Assembly: GCA_024305745.1 (NCBI GenBank)
Contig: JAHRBS010000003.1
Location: 1,302,001 to 1,366,000 of the forward strand
DNA: 64,000 nucleotides
Direction of reading: 5' to 3'
Source of the DNA: Polyporus tsugae
Taxonomy: Eukaryota > Basidiomycota > Agaricomycetes > Polyporales > Polyporaceae
Part shown: positions 34,060 through 47,700 of the stretch, in pieces
Numbering within the stretch: the first letter of the stretch is position 1
How the letters are laid out: each line of letters starts with the position of its first letter
Translations under genes and position numbers: made by a program
The notes under the pieces: generated by a model
Database searches by the model: none
Seen by the model: the letters and a program-made list of their open reading frames with translations, nothing else
What the model was told of the DNA's origin: nothing

Positions 34060-37000
34060 CAATATTGTCGAGGGTCGTGATGTCTTCAGTACGTACTCGC
34101 AATTACCTCCATCTCCTTAGTCAGGTCGTGGCGAGGCATTGTACAAGGATGTTCATACTATAGCAAGTCGCGATCGAGCTTGATGCATAATGCCAGGAGG
34201 TTAAAGGACATCACGCTCTCGTACGTTCTCTCCGCTTTCCTTCAACGTCGGCCCAGATCTTTCGCCCGACCGAAATTGATGGTACGGGTGCCATTGCATG
34301 CACACCAGTCTGCGCAGATGTTTTGAACAAGCTTGTTCCCAGCATACGCGTATGCGCAACTCACAGTCCTCCCCCTTGAGCGCGTTACTGATGTACTTAC
34401 TCTCCGAGTCCACCCGAAAGCTTGTGCTGTGCACAGGCTGTGCATGTCACCCTCTGCCCATAAGTACAGTACTGTAAGTCCTCCGTATGCCTTCCGATGT
34501 AAGGCTAGCCCAACACGAGTAGGGCTAACGCTAACAGTGACCGCGCTCACCTCCCAAACTCCTACCTCCGCTACGTAACTTTGCTTCTACCAAGTGTCTT
34601 GCGCCGTTCCATCGATGGTCGCCGTCCGACCCATCTCCTCAGTGCCTATCTAACCAATGGACCTATACACTGACAATCTAGGTCCTACATGGTGCCATGT
34701 GCAACGCCCGAAAGGAAGGCCGTCGGTGAGCGTGCGCGTCGCCCTACAGTTGTCGACCGTGCTGGGGTCGAGTCATGCTGCAGGCTCCATCCAGTGACAC
34801 CTTGAGAGCGTTCCGGTCAGAATCTCCGCTCGATGTACCCACTGCTGCTGAACGCTGAGGCGCGCGCTGAATTCAAGACTGCATTCCCCAGCGCGTCCAT
34901 TGACCGCTATTGACCGTCCGACCACGGGGTTCCCGGAACACGCATTCTACTGTACTTGCATACCCGTCATCTCTACGGACAACAACGACCACGACGACGG
35001 CACCCACCCATGATCCCAATCGCGTGTTCAACTTCGATCTTGATAGTCGTAATGGGCTTGCACGACGTTGTGACGTTCCTGGCGTGCAACTGTCTTTTTG
35101 GACATTCGGAGTTTCCGGCGTTTCGAGACTTCTGACTCTTTGGAGTGGAAGTGGAGATGGGGGTTCCCCAGGTGGGTGTTCGAATTGACATCCAGTCGCC
35201 CTATCATTGATCCAGCACTCCAAACAGCGATGCTAGCACGGCTCGCTCCGGTGTTCCTGTTATGGCGCAGTAGAACGCGACCAGAATTATGTATTACTCG
35301 GCACCATGTAAGTTAATCTGGCACCATCGTGCTCAATGGGATAGGCCATCTTCTGACATGAACTGGCATATACAGGCTGTGGTTTTCCATCAAGGTAACC
35401 CCCAAGGCACAACCTACGATTGTATCCCAATCAGATAGATGGTCCCGAACAACGTCCCTATGAAAGCCACCTCCGCGGACCTGAATACTCCCGAGTTCCA
35501 GACCGTAGAATAGCCCGCCGCGGATGGCTACGAGACCAGACAGAGTTAAATGAAGATACCGGTTTTAAGCCTCCTGACGTCCGAGTCGGCACATGTTCGC
35601 AGACTCCAAGGTCACATCATAACAATACCCCTCGCCCAGCCACGGTACGTCTACACTCTCGCTTTAGAGTACTGGACATAACTGACGTTGCGAGGGGAAG
35701 CATTGATTCTGACTAGGATTGTCGGGCCGAGAGAGTGCAGCTGTGGTCCCAGTATGCCGTCGGCCAACTGCAGGATGACATCAATTGCTCCCGTTCGCTC
35801 GCCTGCCTCACTGAACGCAATACTGTCGGCAGGTAAGCACCGTCCCGCTCTCGACTGAATCCGGCATGCCGAGCTAGGCATGACTCAACAGCACTAGATT
35901 AGCCTGGCATAGTTCCTCTCACACACACACACTTCCGCACGTACCACTATTCAAGTCCAGGCTGCGCGCTCCGAATGCAGCACCAAACATAGTACCACCC
36001 AATACTCGGCCCTCGGGAACGGTTGTTGAGAGGGCCAGCTCTCACGCGAAGCCACAATATCCAGATGTATCCACGCTCGGCGGCAACTTGCGTTCAGACA
36101 TGCTCGAACTTGTGTCAGCGAGAACTTGCCGCTTCCCTCCACATCGTTTGTGGGATGGGTGAGATGGGACCGCGCCTTCTGGCGCGCAGGACCGACCGCC
36201 TTACCCGGACAGCTGTGAGCACTGCATGCGTCGAGAACGAGAACGAGAATAAGCCGGCTTCGCAGGGCGCGACGACCATAGCTGGTAACGCCACCCTCGT
36301 CTTCGAGCTAGCTCTCTTCGTGCCTTCGTCCGAGCCGGAGAAGCCCCGTCATGGTCCCGTTCTAATCGATATCGCGGACTTCGAAGATACCCCTTCACGT
36401 CGACCCGGCACCCCGTCCTCGCCTCTACTCACCGGGGTGTGTGAGTTTGTGTCTGTGGAAGTGGAAGTGCACACACCGCGTGACTAGACACGATAAGCCC
36501 GAAGTTCAGTTCAAGATCACGAAGCGATGGAGCCCGCCGAGTCTGCGCTTCGCGCGCAACCGTCAACGGCGCAGTTGCGTTCCGGACTCTTGGATCGGAT
36601 CCGGACGCGCTCGCCGTGCCCCCTTTCGTCCGCGAAGCGTGGGCCTCTGCGTGCGTCTCCTGTGCGCCGGCGAGAACTTCAGCTTCAACCTTCTTCGGCG
36701 GGGACCGTGACCGCGAGTATGTAGGCTCGAGACGCCGCCTCCAGAATGCGAATGCGAATCGCCGTCCGGATTTCGCGATCGAAAGTACATGCCCAGCTGC
36801 AGGAGCCAACTGACATACTTTCGCGTGCCCGCGGCGCTCGCATCTGCGCTTGCCACTCGGAGAATTCCTCGCCGGATTCGCGAGCGGACACCGCATCCTT
36901 GTCATGTCATGTCTACTAGTACTAGTAGAGGGGACTCTGACCGTGTTAGCCCCGTTTGGTGACCCGCGAATGCCAGCGCGACAGGTATGTAGGTCGAGTC

Positions 37001-39164
37001 AAATTTCCAGTTGACCGTCACCCAACGACTGTGCCGCTGCCACAGTGACTATTCACAGCGAGCACTGGCATTAATATTACCGGTGTGGGAGCCCGGTGTC
37101 ACTTCTATTACAGTCCCGACGTAAGTAGCCTACGTACGCGTGTAGTAAAAGTTTGCCACATCGGTCTTCCCCCACCGTGCATCGGGAAGAGGGTGAAGAG
37201 ACTCGTCTCGAACGTTAACTTGGCGAAGAGCGGGAGTATGAAACTTTACATAACCGCCTTGAGGCGTGCTGCAGCTTGCAGTCAACCATTTTCGGATGCC
37301 AGTCACTACAGCGATTAGTACGGACGCCACAGTTGCGCATATGGGTCCACTGCGGCCCCTTGAAAGCTTCAAGCTTTGGTGCGCATTACATGCATGCACC
37401 GTACCTAGGAAGCTTCCCCAGAACCTCGCCACGGACCTGGGTAAGTACCGGTTCTGAAGCACCGGCCGGGGTCGGGCACGCTGTCCTCAAAGTCCAAGTC
37501 CGGCGCGTCACACGTAGCTTCTCAGGTACGGCTGCTATCCGGTGGTACGTACGAGTCTTCCGCCCGTATTCGTATTTGCAGCCATGCGTTGTTCTCAACT
37601 TGTACTGCTCGGGCCACGGACGCGCCGCGATCGAGCTTCATTCGAGCGGTGTGGCACTGCTGGCGGCAATAGGAGTTGGATGCATTGGGAACGTTAGTTA
37701 ACGCGCTCGAGGAAGGGGAGGGATGCGGAGTCACTGGGGATTCGTGTGATATCATTTGGTACAGGACACGGTACAACATCCTTGTATTCCGCACTCGGAA
37801 GGGCACGCCGCTGTGGTCACCGGGGCCCGATCGCGTCCATCGCAGGCATATGTCTGAGGCGACGTCTTGGAACTTGAGTCACCAGTTAACCCGGCGCCGG
37901 CAGTGCCACTTTTAGCTTGAAGTCGTACCCCGTCGTTTCCGCGGGACTTGGGGAGAAGAGCCTTGCGCCGCGCAGAGCACAACCTGACAGCGGCGTGGTG
38001 AACGACAGAGTCCACGTCGACCGTCTGGCGGCGTCCCATTCGCGCGCCAGCGCCAGCGCCACTTCCATAGAAACGTTCTAATCGTCACCGTTAATAATAT
38101 TAATAATAGTACGGTTGTATCATAGTACTTACATGCCGTCCATTCCTAATCCATGTGCGCGTGGTGGGCGGATATCCGGACGTCTAGATCTAGATCGCTC
38201 CAACGCGGAAGGCACCAAGGTGGGGTCCGGACCTAGACTTTGCATTGGACCGAACTTTGTCAGGTTCTAATGGAATGCGTAGGCTGCGTTCGCCATATGG
38301 ATGAGGCACGTATACTCCCGCAACATGCGCAACGCACGAGTAAATTGTTTAAGATGTTTATTCGTGTTCAAGGTACTACACGAACAGCAGTTAACACTTT
38401 CAGGTTGGTTGTTCAATGATTAACTACAACTGAAAGCAGTAGGAACGAGCGTTGTAAGCCTCTCGATGACGGCAGAACATGGTCCACATGTTGAAAACAG
38501 GGCGAGGTGCGAGTTTAAAAGGAGAGTGCGGTATTCGTAAAGCGATTAAAATCGAAACGAGGCAAAGAGCGAGCGATCGAGTCGAGTGCGAGTAACATAT
38601 AATTGTACTACAGAGCGAATCATTGCAATGTGCGAAGCTGATGTGGGTGTGAGCCGGAGCTTGGTGCAAGTATACCAGTACTAGAATGCAGCATTTGTAC
38701 GTGTGCGTGCCTGTGCAACAGATAGGGCAGGACAGGATGAACCGAGAAGCAGAAAGATACAAGAACAGCTCCGGCCAGGATCTGGTCCGGGCGAGAACGG
38801 AAGGCGATTAACTGCGACGAGGGATTATTGCAAGAATGAATAAGCTAAGGCAACGGACCCTCCGTTGTGTCGCAGAACGTAGGGTTGGCTGAGCCGGGGT
38901 TCAAGACGGAGGGAGCGCGAGTCGCGATGGGGCGGGGCCATGCGCATCCAAGTCTAGATCCCAGGAGGTCTATTGATACAGCGGTTGTGTTCGCGTCCGT
39001 TCGTCCGGCGGTCGTGGCAATCGTGACCGGGGGCGGAGGCGTGTTTGTTATACAGCGGGGGTATCGCACCCAGCGGAGCGGTGGTGGTAGGATAATAACG
39101 GCGAGCGGCTGTGACATGCGAGAGCGCCTCGTGTTGACGGGAATCGGGGGGAATGCTGACGCCG
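34060..39164. other. Gene-poor stretch, no gene recognised
   Basis: About 5 kb without a supportable gene. Short stop-free frames exist on both strands, the longest at 36023-36487 (154 codons, with a GAGAAC run) and 36429-36905 on the other strand, but none has splice-consistent partners or a domain. A perfect 16-base palindrome CTACTAGTACTAGTAG lies at 36913-36928, a short CA microsatellite near 35920-35932, and an A+T-rich patch at 38090-38115. Possibly degraded transposon-derived sequence; I could not recognise any. Confidence 0.4.
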
Positions 39165-40420
39165 TCAACCACCACGGATGCTCGCCCCAGGGACGGTCGA
39201 ATAGCGTGTACTATCTCGTGACCGCGAAACGGAGGCCCAGTATGGTGCCTGCTTGGTCTGGAGTCCCCGGAGTAGTTTGACAAGTGCAATACGGATCCTG
39301 GGCATGTACCGTTCGAGGACCTCTGGCGAAGGGTACTCGGCGAGCAGCCCTTCAAGGACGGTGCGGAGCGTCACAGGCACATCATAGAGATCACTGGAAC
39401 ACAGGAAAGTGTGAGTCGGGTGAACGTCGGACTCATGCACCGTGCACAAAAGGGGATCATGAAGCGAATTAAAGCCCGAAGTAATAAGCGAAGCACAGAA
39501 GGTTGCAGGCTGCGGAAGATCGAAAAGGTGTCTATAGAAAATAATAAAACCTGAAGTGGTAAAAACTAGAAGACCGAGAATGGAAGCCGGGTATGCAAGC
39601 CCGGACGTGCCACATGCGACGACCGGAAGAGGGTTCCGGAGCGGAAGTGAGTCGATGGAGTGTGTGGATATAGAGCGCTAGAAAAGTAGATGGAAACCGA
39701 GCCAAGCAGCCGCAGTCCGACCGTGCCGGACGAGACGGCACCCTACGCAGGGCCGACTGGTCGACACGCCGGGCGGCGCGGCACCTCGGTGAAAGTGCGC
39801 AGGTGAGAGCGGGAGGACAGGCAGACATGGGAAGGGTGCAGAAAAGCAAGATGGGAAGGCTACCCGAAAAGGAAAGAAAGTGTAAAGTGCAATATGTACG
39901 AGAAAGTGCAACAGCAGAAAAGGAGGGGGTGGGTAGACATGGAAAGCGCGACTCACCTCATGTCAACGCCTACGCGCCAGAAGGCATGGACAGTCGAGTC
40001 GAATTGACTGCCGACGAGAACAAAGGCATCGCTGACGTCCTGCTCGTATGCGGCGCCGCTAGCCCAACGGGCGAGGACCTCCTGGAGCTGCTTAGTGAGA
40101 CTGAGCAGTCGCGACACGGCGCGTTGCACCTCAGTCTCAGGGCGTGAATGCGAGGAGTGGAGGCTGGCGGTGGAAGGGGATGGGGGAAGGGGGGAGATAG
40201 GAGATGATTCCGTTGATGAGACGGTGCACGTAGAATCCGCTGAAGCGGGACGGCGGGCAGTCTGAAGCGATTCCGAAGTTAGAGACAAAATAAGTTGAGT
40301 AGGAATGATAGCACGTACGTTCACACTGATGTAGGTAGGCTTGGGAAGCTTGCGGGGCCATGAGACGGGGTTGATAGGCTGGCCAATGACGAAGCTGCTA
40401 GCATGGACTGGGACCTGCAT
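39165..40420 (-). CDS. Small protein consisting of a Bud6/Aip3 N-terminal-type domain
   Basis: Exons 40319-40420, 39957-40261 and 39165-39393 join in phase to 211 aa. Residues from about 85, EVQRAVSRLLSLTKQLQEVL through FDSTVHAFWRVGVD and DLYDVPVTLRTVLEGLL to YMPRIRIALVKLLRGLQTKQ, match the N-terminal domain of the polarity factor Bud6/Aip3. Bud6 binds actin and formins and helps nucleate actin cables at growth sites. Full-length Bud6 is several times longer and ends in a coiled-coil actin-binding region. Here a stop follows about 25 residues after the domain, and the downstream minus strand shows no coiled coil. The first 34 codons look less conserved, and earlier in-frame ATGs exist up to 40645, so the start is provisional. 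The second intron is 563 bases. Confidence 0.65.
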
Positions 40421-43400
40421 GGGTGATGAGGAGGGGCGGGATGGTTGTGGGGGTAGATGGCGGGGGGCGGGACGGGGATGGGTGATGATGAGAGGGAGTA
40501 TAAGTAAGGCGCGGCTAGAGAGTAAGAAGCCCGGCGATGGGAGCACGAGAGACGGAGTCCGGCGAGAGCGGGGACGAGTGCCTTCTTGGCGTCTAGCCGA
40601 ATCCATACTCAGAGCTGGTGGCATTGCCGCCGGCCTCGGCGCCACAACGCTTCTGGACTTCCGGTTACATAATCCCCCACAGCACCGGATTCTGCCACCC
40701 GCATGGCCAATCTCCTGTGTAAGTTATCTGAATCTCGTCCTGCTGCATCCTCAGCGACTGTGCTCTTCCCGTGGCGACTCACTACAGAGGGTGTGGAGTC
40801 GTCCAACGGCCTGCAGTCCATGCCGCTCTAGCCGCCATCAGCAGAGACGTGCACGTTGGGCTGCTTACTCCCTGTGACTGCGAATTCTAGAATATCCGGC
40901 GAAGCACAAGTGCGTCGTATCTGAGATCCCACGGCGCTCCATCTGAGGTCGGGTTTCAGTTCGGGCTTGCCGCGTCCCCACGAGTAACAGCCATATTAGT
41001 CCATTCGTCCCTGACTCCCGCGTGTCTATTCCACCCCACCACGCGAACTCTTCCTCGCACACCGTGACGGTGACGGTCGCTTCCGGTACCCCCACCAACA
41101 CCATTCGGTGTGTTCCACCTCCGGATCCTATCCCTCTCTCCTCTATCCGGGCCTCGTATTAGCATTCACCATGGTTGATGATTCAGTTATTTGCATTAGA
41201 TAGCTGAGAAAATCCCAATCTGAGAGGGACACCATCACCATCATGATCTTTGCCCGCCGCAGAGGAATACTACTGAGTCGTCGATGCCTCTTGAAACTTC
41301 AAGGCGTCGCCGTGACTGTGCGCCACCTCAGATCTTGGTGCCGGAGCTATCGACCCGACTTCCGCATCCCAATAAGGTGTTTTCGCGCCTCAGGCGTCCA
41401 TGGCGCCCATCCATTCACACGTCCCGTGGCCACCCTCCCTGTTCCCGCCCCAGTCGCGTCAACCAGACGGTGATCGACTTCGCCATACCGGGCGACATCG
41501 CGCCCCTCAGCACGAGTTCAGATAGTGTTCAGATAAGTAGGTTCAGATGCCCATCAATACCCAAGGCGCAATCATGAGGGGAGGGCGAGCGTCGGGCCTC
41601 AGCCCAGGTGAGAGCATCCGTCGCCGTTGCCTAGCGATCCCGGACTGGGGACTCCCCTGGACTCCCTTACACACGCATGGATCGTGAATGGAAGGGGGTG
41701 TGGCCACCCAGCGCGTCTCCAAGTGCGTCGGCAGCCGATGCCAGACCGCGCTGACGTCGGCGACTGGCCTGCAGTTCAGCCTGCCGAGCTGTCTCTCAAC
41801 GCCCAGCATAACCATGGAGACGCCGACGCGATCGAAGAGGTCTCGGCTTGCTTTGTGCTCATCCAACATGAGATCGCAAGCCTGAGTACGCGGACTCATA
41901 CTGTACCCCCTACAGTCCCAGCGCGAATCGACCAATGTCGTTGCATTTTTTTTATAATGCGTTACTTGCGCGTCATATGACGGTCGTGTGTTGGGCATCT
42001 GGGAAAGTCGGGCAAATCATACACAGCATTGCATGAGTATGATTGCACATGTCCCTCCTCCAGAAGGAGAATGACCGGGAACGGAATGTCTTGATGTGTG
42101 TCTCACCAGCAGGATGGATGTAAGTACAGTAACCGTCAGATTCGAGCGCACCTAGATAGTCCGTAGCCTGCCAGGTGATCCGTTCATTATCGCAGGCTGC
42201 GTACTACTACTAGAGAGTGCGGAGAGTCCACCGTAATTTTCCTGGCCATGGGGTCATCGATATCGACCGGTCATCATCCTGGCTAATATAACGTTCAATG
42301 CCCAACGTCCACGACTTGTATAGTGTCTACTACTTCCGCGAACCCTTGGAAGTATGATATCTGTGGATGCGCTCGCCTTGATGAGTCTCTTACCAACGCT
42401 CGTAAGGGGAGTGCTATGGAGTGTGTTTCGTCGACGTCGACGATCCGATAGCAACCTGATAGGAACAGTGAATTTCACTAGTAAACCGAGCAACCCGACC
42501 GCCCAACGCACCTCCGGATTGCGCGTCCAAGTCCCATTTCACACCCTTGTCGCGCCCACCGCCTGCTATAGGAGCCCTGCTACATGTTTGAGCTAGAAGC
42601 GAAAGATCAATGGTCGATAGGAGGAGCTGGAGTGGCGGGCGCGCTCCGCGCCGCGCGACGTGGCGACCCTTAAGCTCGCCGCTCACCGCGACAGTTTTGG
42701 TCCGCCCCCTCGACTTGCAAGACAGCACCCAGACATGGACCCTGCATATGGCATGACGACATGCACTTTCGCGTCGCCATCGCGCTCTTGGATGTCCCCT
42801 CTCTGTGACGGTCTCCGACTCGGATACCCGAGCCCCCCTCCCGTCCGGTGTTTCAATCTGCCTCGGGTCAATGTTTAGTACTGCCAGTCGGATTCTGAAT
42901 CATATCAGGCGGGGGTGGGGTACTTAGGTCCATGTGGGTCTCCGCCGAACCTACCTTCCCTGGATGATGCGTATTTCACGACGGTCTGGTCATGCACCTT
43001 GATATCCAATTCTGACCTCCCGCCCTCGCTCGCGCGCCGCCGGGCGCTGCCGGGCGCAAACGCTTCCGGATTGAGCTGTTGCGTGTTCGCTCCGTACGTA
43101 CTTAGTCGGGCAATTGGCAAAGTCCGCTAGCTCAGGGTGCCGCCCCGAACGACACACTTCCGCGAGGAGAGTCGGCGGCGCGGTTGTGCTCGATATTAAA
43201 ATGCCCCCTCCAAGTCGTGACCCTGAGCTTGCTTTCGCTGTTCAAGAATATTAATCCCGGATGCTCGATTTATGCGGACTTACAGTGCTACGCGTCGGGC
43301 GAGCGTCGGGCTGGCTTATTTTGGCGTTGCGCGCTACTAACGATCGGGTGGCACAAGTCCTTTGTCCATGGGGGGGTTGCCGACGTCTCAAGCGTTGCTG

Positions 43401-44776
43401 GGACTCTGGGAGTGCGGTCCGGTAGCGAACTGTGTTGTTCGATGACGTCTCAGGCTGACACCAGGCGACCAGCGCACTTCGAGAATCCCAATGCCCGCCA
43501 ATTGCTGGGAAGACATGTAACGATGCGCACTAGTTTCGTAGGTCGTCAGCGCTAGCGCTCTTGGCGAACGACTCCGATGTCGGTCGATGAGTCCGAGTCG
43601 GCATCAAGAGAGTCGTCCCGAACTATACTCGGTATCCGGTTCGGAGGTTTGAGGGATCGCGCTCAGCTAGGCGCGCCTTTCGTTGACTCCAGACGTCAGT
43701 GGAAGGGTTCTCGGATGCGAGTATATCGGGTCCGATCGCCATTCGTACGGTGCACGAGCGTTTCGTAAGTAAGGTTTCGTATTGGGATGGCACTTTCCCG
43801 CGCTCCCGACGCGCGTCTGTATAACCAAATTTGGTTAACCGCCGTGGCCGGATACTATTACTAGGCGGCGACTCCTCAGCTGCCAGTGGTTCCTGTTCTT
43901 GCGACACGACCTTCTGACGATCAGCTGACAGCTCTTGGATTCCCTCACACTACTTAGTATTCACACCCTTCTGATTCCAGGGCAGCATACATCAGCCTCA
44001 GGCGATATCAAGGGGATATTTCCCACTGTGAGTCCGCTGGCCCGAGTCTCCGACACCATTCGTCCATCCTTACGCTCAACTTACGTGCACTCTGGGCGAC
44101 CTTTGTCTGGGATTCTCCGCCGACGTACTGTACTTCGACATTTGGAAGGCGACACGGAAGGAACCAAGCTTCTAGCCGCGTAGGACTGGCGAGTTCATTT
44201 ACGACTGTTTTGGCAGTGTTCTGGGGATCCGACCAGGTGAGTGCCATGTCCTCGGTGGTCTCTTTCCCCGTTTATCCATCCTTGTCGAGCGCATGCTGGA
44301 ATAGCTTTGTAGCCCGGGAATATCTCCCTTCGTTGCGGTATAGAACAATTGTCGTACCGTCGGTACGGTACACGGAGCGCGTACAGTCCTAAGCGGCACC
44401 TTTCTTTTCTTGTCCTTCTTGCGCCGTACCCTTGTCGCCAGCCCAGAAGCCCTCGCATTCCAAGCAACCAGGTAGTCTATTTTGGAAGTAATTGGGTCGG
44501 AGGCACGGTTGGAACGTGGCCTGAATTGCATGGTACTAGTCAAGCGAAGCGGCAACTGTGGTAGCGGGTGGTCATGAGGCTGCCAAAATGCATTCTCCCT
44601 AGGCCGCTCATGTGGCTGCGCTCAAGTCCTCGGGTTCGAAGTGACATTGACACCATTACCTGCCACAGAATACCGCAGTGTGGTCCAGCAGGCTGCGGTT
44701 CTTCGGCGACTCGCTTTCGAAATAGAACCCTTCATCTGGATACCTTACACGGCACCGTTACACCCAGCTCCAAGTC
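40421..44776. other. Gene-poor stretch, no gene recognised
   Basis: The first 200 bases are promoter or leader of the Bud6-like gene. Beyond that I find no gene. TAACCAAATTTGGTTA at 43822-43837 is a perfect palindrome. An open frame at 44568-44927 overlaps the start of the VPS9 gene in another frame and is not supported by splicing. Confidence 0.4.
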
Positions 44777-47700
44777 ATGGCGAGACGTGAAGGACTCTTC
44801 CCCTCAGGATCCATCGGACGATCTGGCATTCCGCTACCCCTACCCCGAACAGCCTCGCACGACAGCCTCACCGCACATCCACTCCTTTCGCCTCCCGCTA
44901 CTGGGCCCTCCACGTTCCCCTCGTTGAATACCCCCGGTACTGGAGCTGGCACCGCCTCCGCTAGCACTGACTCGTCCACGACTATACCGGCACCTCGCTA
45001 TGTGCCTTACACTCCGAGACAACGCGGCGCACCTTCCCCGGCTACGACTACTGCGACGAGTACAACAATACACCCGACACCCTCCGATCGTGATGCGGCT
45101 AACCGGCTGCAGCTGATGAACTTGAAAGCTGCGGCGCAGAAGGCTGGATTAGACACATCAAGTACGGGATGGATGATTTTGGAGAGGCTTGCCCTGGAGG
45201 CGAGTCGTGGGCCCGAGTGGAATGATCTGTGGACGGCGATTTCGCAGGGCAAGGTGCGCCTGACCTGCGTTTTGGGTTTTGTTTCATTCGGTTGATCGTC
45301 ATCGTGACCAGGCGACTCTCCTTCTGCCTCTAGAGCCTCATCAGTCGAGTATACCTATCACTGCTGAGTCCATCAAGGACCATCTCGCAATATGTGATGC
45401 AGGCGCAGGTTACCCGACCACTAGTGTTACCACACTGTCTGGACTACGAGGATACATCATTGAGTACGCCATCGAGAGTTATCTTGTACAGAGTATTGTG
45501 CTAATTGATATGACCCGTTGTCCACCCCTTTGATGTGTGATGTCACCAAGCAATGTGTTGACTTTCCGATCCACACTGTCGCCCTCGTCAAAGCCTTTCC
45601 AAGCACTCCTGACCCCATCTACACGGGGTTCTGCCTTTGCGTCACTTTCACCGCTTCCCAGACCTCTTTCGGCTTCACAAAAGATACCACTAGAGTCGCG
45701 CCGCCAAAGTTCGCGCGATGGCCCCTCATATCCGTCCTTCTCTGTCCACGGACACACCGCCAGCCTAACTCTACCTCCACGACCCAGCGTGAAAGGCCCT
45801 CCCCTGCCCCCTCGTCCCGGTGCCAGGCAGTCGCTCCCTGCACCCTCGAGCGGTGCCGGAGCGCGACTATCCAACCCGTTCGCGTCGCTTTTCGGGCGCG
45901 CGACGACCGCCGAGCCCACTCCTCCAGCGAGCCCCACCATAACTTCCCTGGCTTTGCCCGGAGAGCCGTCCGTGGCATCGGCGCCATCGCCCGATGTCTC
46001 CGGCGGCGCTCAGGAGCACGCGGCGACCCTGCTAAACGTTCCCGCGTACGTCATTGGAGGGCACATACATCGCGGGCAGGTCCTCAGCGGGATCTCGGCG
46101 ACGCTTCGCGCGGAGCTTGACGAGGTGATGGCGAGCGATGGCGTCCCTGCTTGGGTGCGGGAGCGCGTGTCGGAGCGCACGCAGTGGCTGGGGCCGGTCG
46201 AGTATGGCAAGTCCGCCGCGGGTGCGGAGGGACGGAGGCGCGTGAGTGGGATTGGTGGACGTGCCCGTGATGCGGGAGGGTCGGACGCGTCGACGTGGGA
46301 GGTTGCGGGCGAGCTGATCGAGACCATCGATGGTGGAGGTATCGAGGAGGTCGCTAGGCGGATACAGGAGTTCTGGTACGACCTTGAAGAAGAGGTTGCG
46401 AAGCGGTGGGAGGAGGATGCTGCGAAGGAGAGCCAGAAGGGCGGGCGATGGCGGAGGCATGGGAAGAGTGGGAGCGGGAGCGAGGGTGAGGTCGAGAAAG
46501 ATCAGGAGGATGGGGGTTCCGAGAAGGTGAACGGGACGACTGAGAAGGACGGCGACGACGACGAATGGAATAGCCCAAAGGCAATCCATACGAATCAGAT
46601 CATGGATGCCGTTGAGAAGGCGGTCTGTTCACTCTACTACGATAGGTCAGTCATACCTATTTGGTCGACTGTGTTGCGGTATATTAACAATGGAGCACAG
46701 ATTGTTCCTCCCACCGGGTACGGACGATGCTTCTCACGACGAGGCCCTTTCCAGTCGAATCGCTGCAGTTAACCTGCTTGATCTTGGTTTACAACACCTC
46801 GGCGTCGAGGTGGGCACAGCCGGACGACAAGTCGAGGCCCTCGTCAAGGCCTGCGGGCAGAGTACGTGTTCAAACTGTGGTTTACAATGTCCATGCACTG
46901 ATTTGTTTCTCGTACCCTAGCCCTCACGCACTTGGATTCAGTCTGCCGTTCACCTGCGGACAAAGCAGCTACATTGGTCTCTGTGCACAAGATACTAGTC
47001 GGTGAGCATCGATAGTGTATCCAGGCTAGTACTATGGTTCCTGATCTTGCACAAGAGGGTCTGTCCAAACTCCCACCGCTGAGGCTGAAGGCAGAAGACG
47101 AGATTCTGGATGAGAAGACACCGCGTGCATCTTCCTTCGGCAAATCTGTGCGCTCAGTCGACGACGAACTGGACAGAGCCGTTTCTCCTCCACCTTCCGT
47201 CATAGTTTCTCCCATCGCCGACTCTCCCGTGGCGGAGCTGCAGCCCATCCTTCCTACCAAGAATGCGGTTGTTCTTAACCCCGACGACGCTTCCACTCTG
47301 TCCGACTCTCCCGACCCTCCGTCTCCTCTCCTGACGGTTTCACCACCACCTTCTGAGCCTTCATCTGCAGACACATCTCCAGCGGCAGGGCCGACGCCCG
47401 TCTCTGGCGACATTATCCTGCCATTGATGATCTTCGCGGTCGTGAAAGCGAATCCTCCACATCTCGTATCCCACCTTCTCTTCACTCAGCGCTTCAGGCG
47501 GGAGCGCGCCGCCGGTGGGGAGGAAGGGTACTGCCTCATCAATCTGATGGCTGTTGCGGAGTTCCTCGAGAACGTCGACCTCGCCGCACTCGGGCTCGGG
47601 GAAAGCGAGAAGATGGTCATAAGGTAAGCTCAAACACTGTCGGCCGAGGTTCGAGCAGCCCGATCAGCCACTTCTGGTTTGCTTTGCAATACGGCCGCTG

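Noticed and set aside
36023..36487. 154-codon open frame that looks partly protein-like
   Set aside because: No start context, no splice partners, an equally long frame on the opposite strand nearby, and no recognisable motif.
36913..36928. 16-base palindrome CTACTAGTACTAGTAG as a transposon end or binding site
   Set aside because: No matching partner or flanking duplication was found, and short palindromes of CTAG/GTAC are common in this region.
44568..44927. 119-codon frame overlapping the VPS9 gene start
   Set aside because: It cannot be joined in phase to the downstream exons, whereas the frame from 44777 can.
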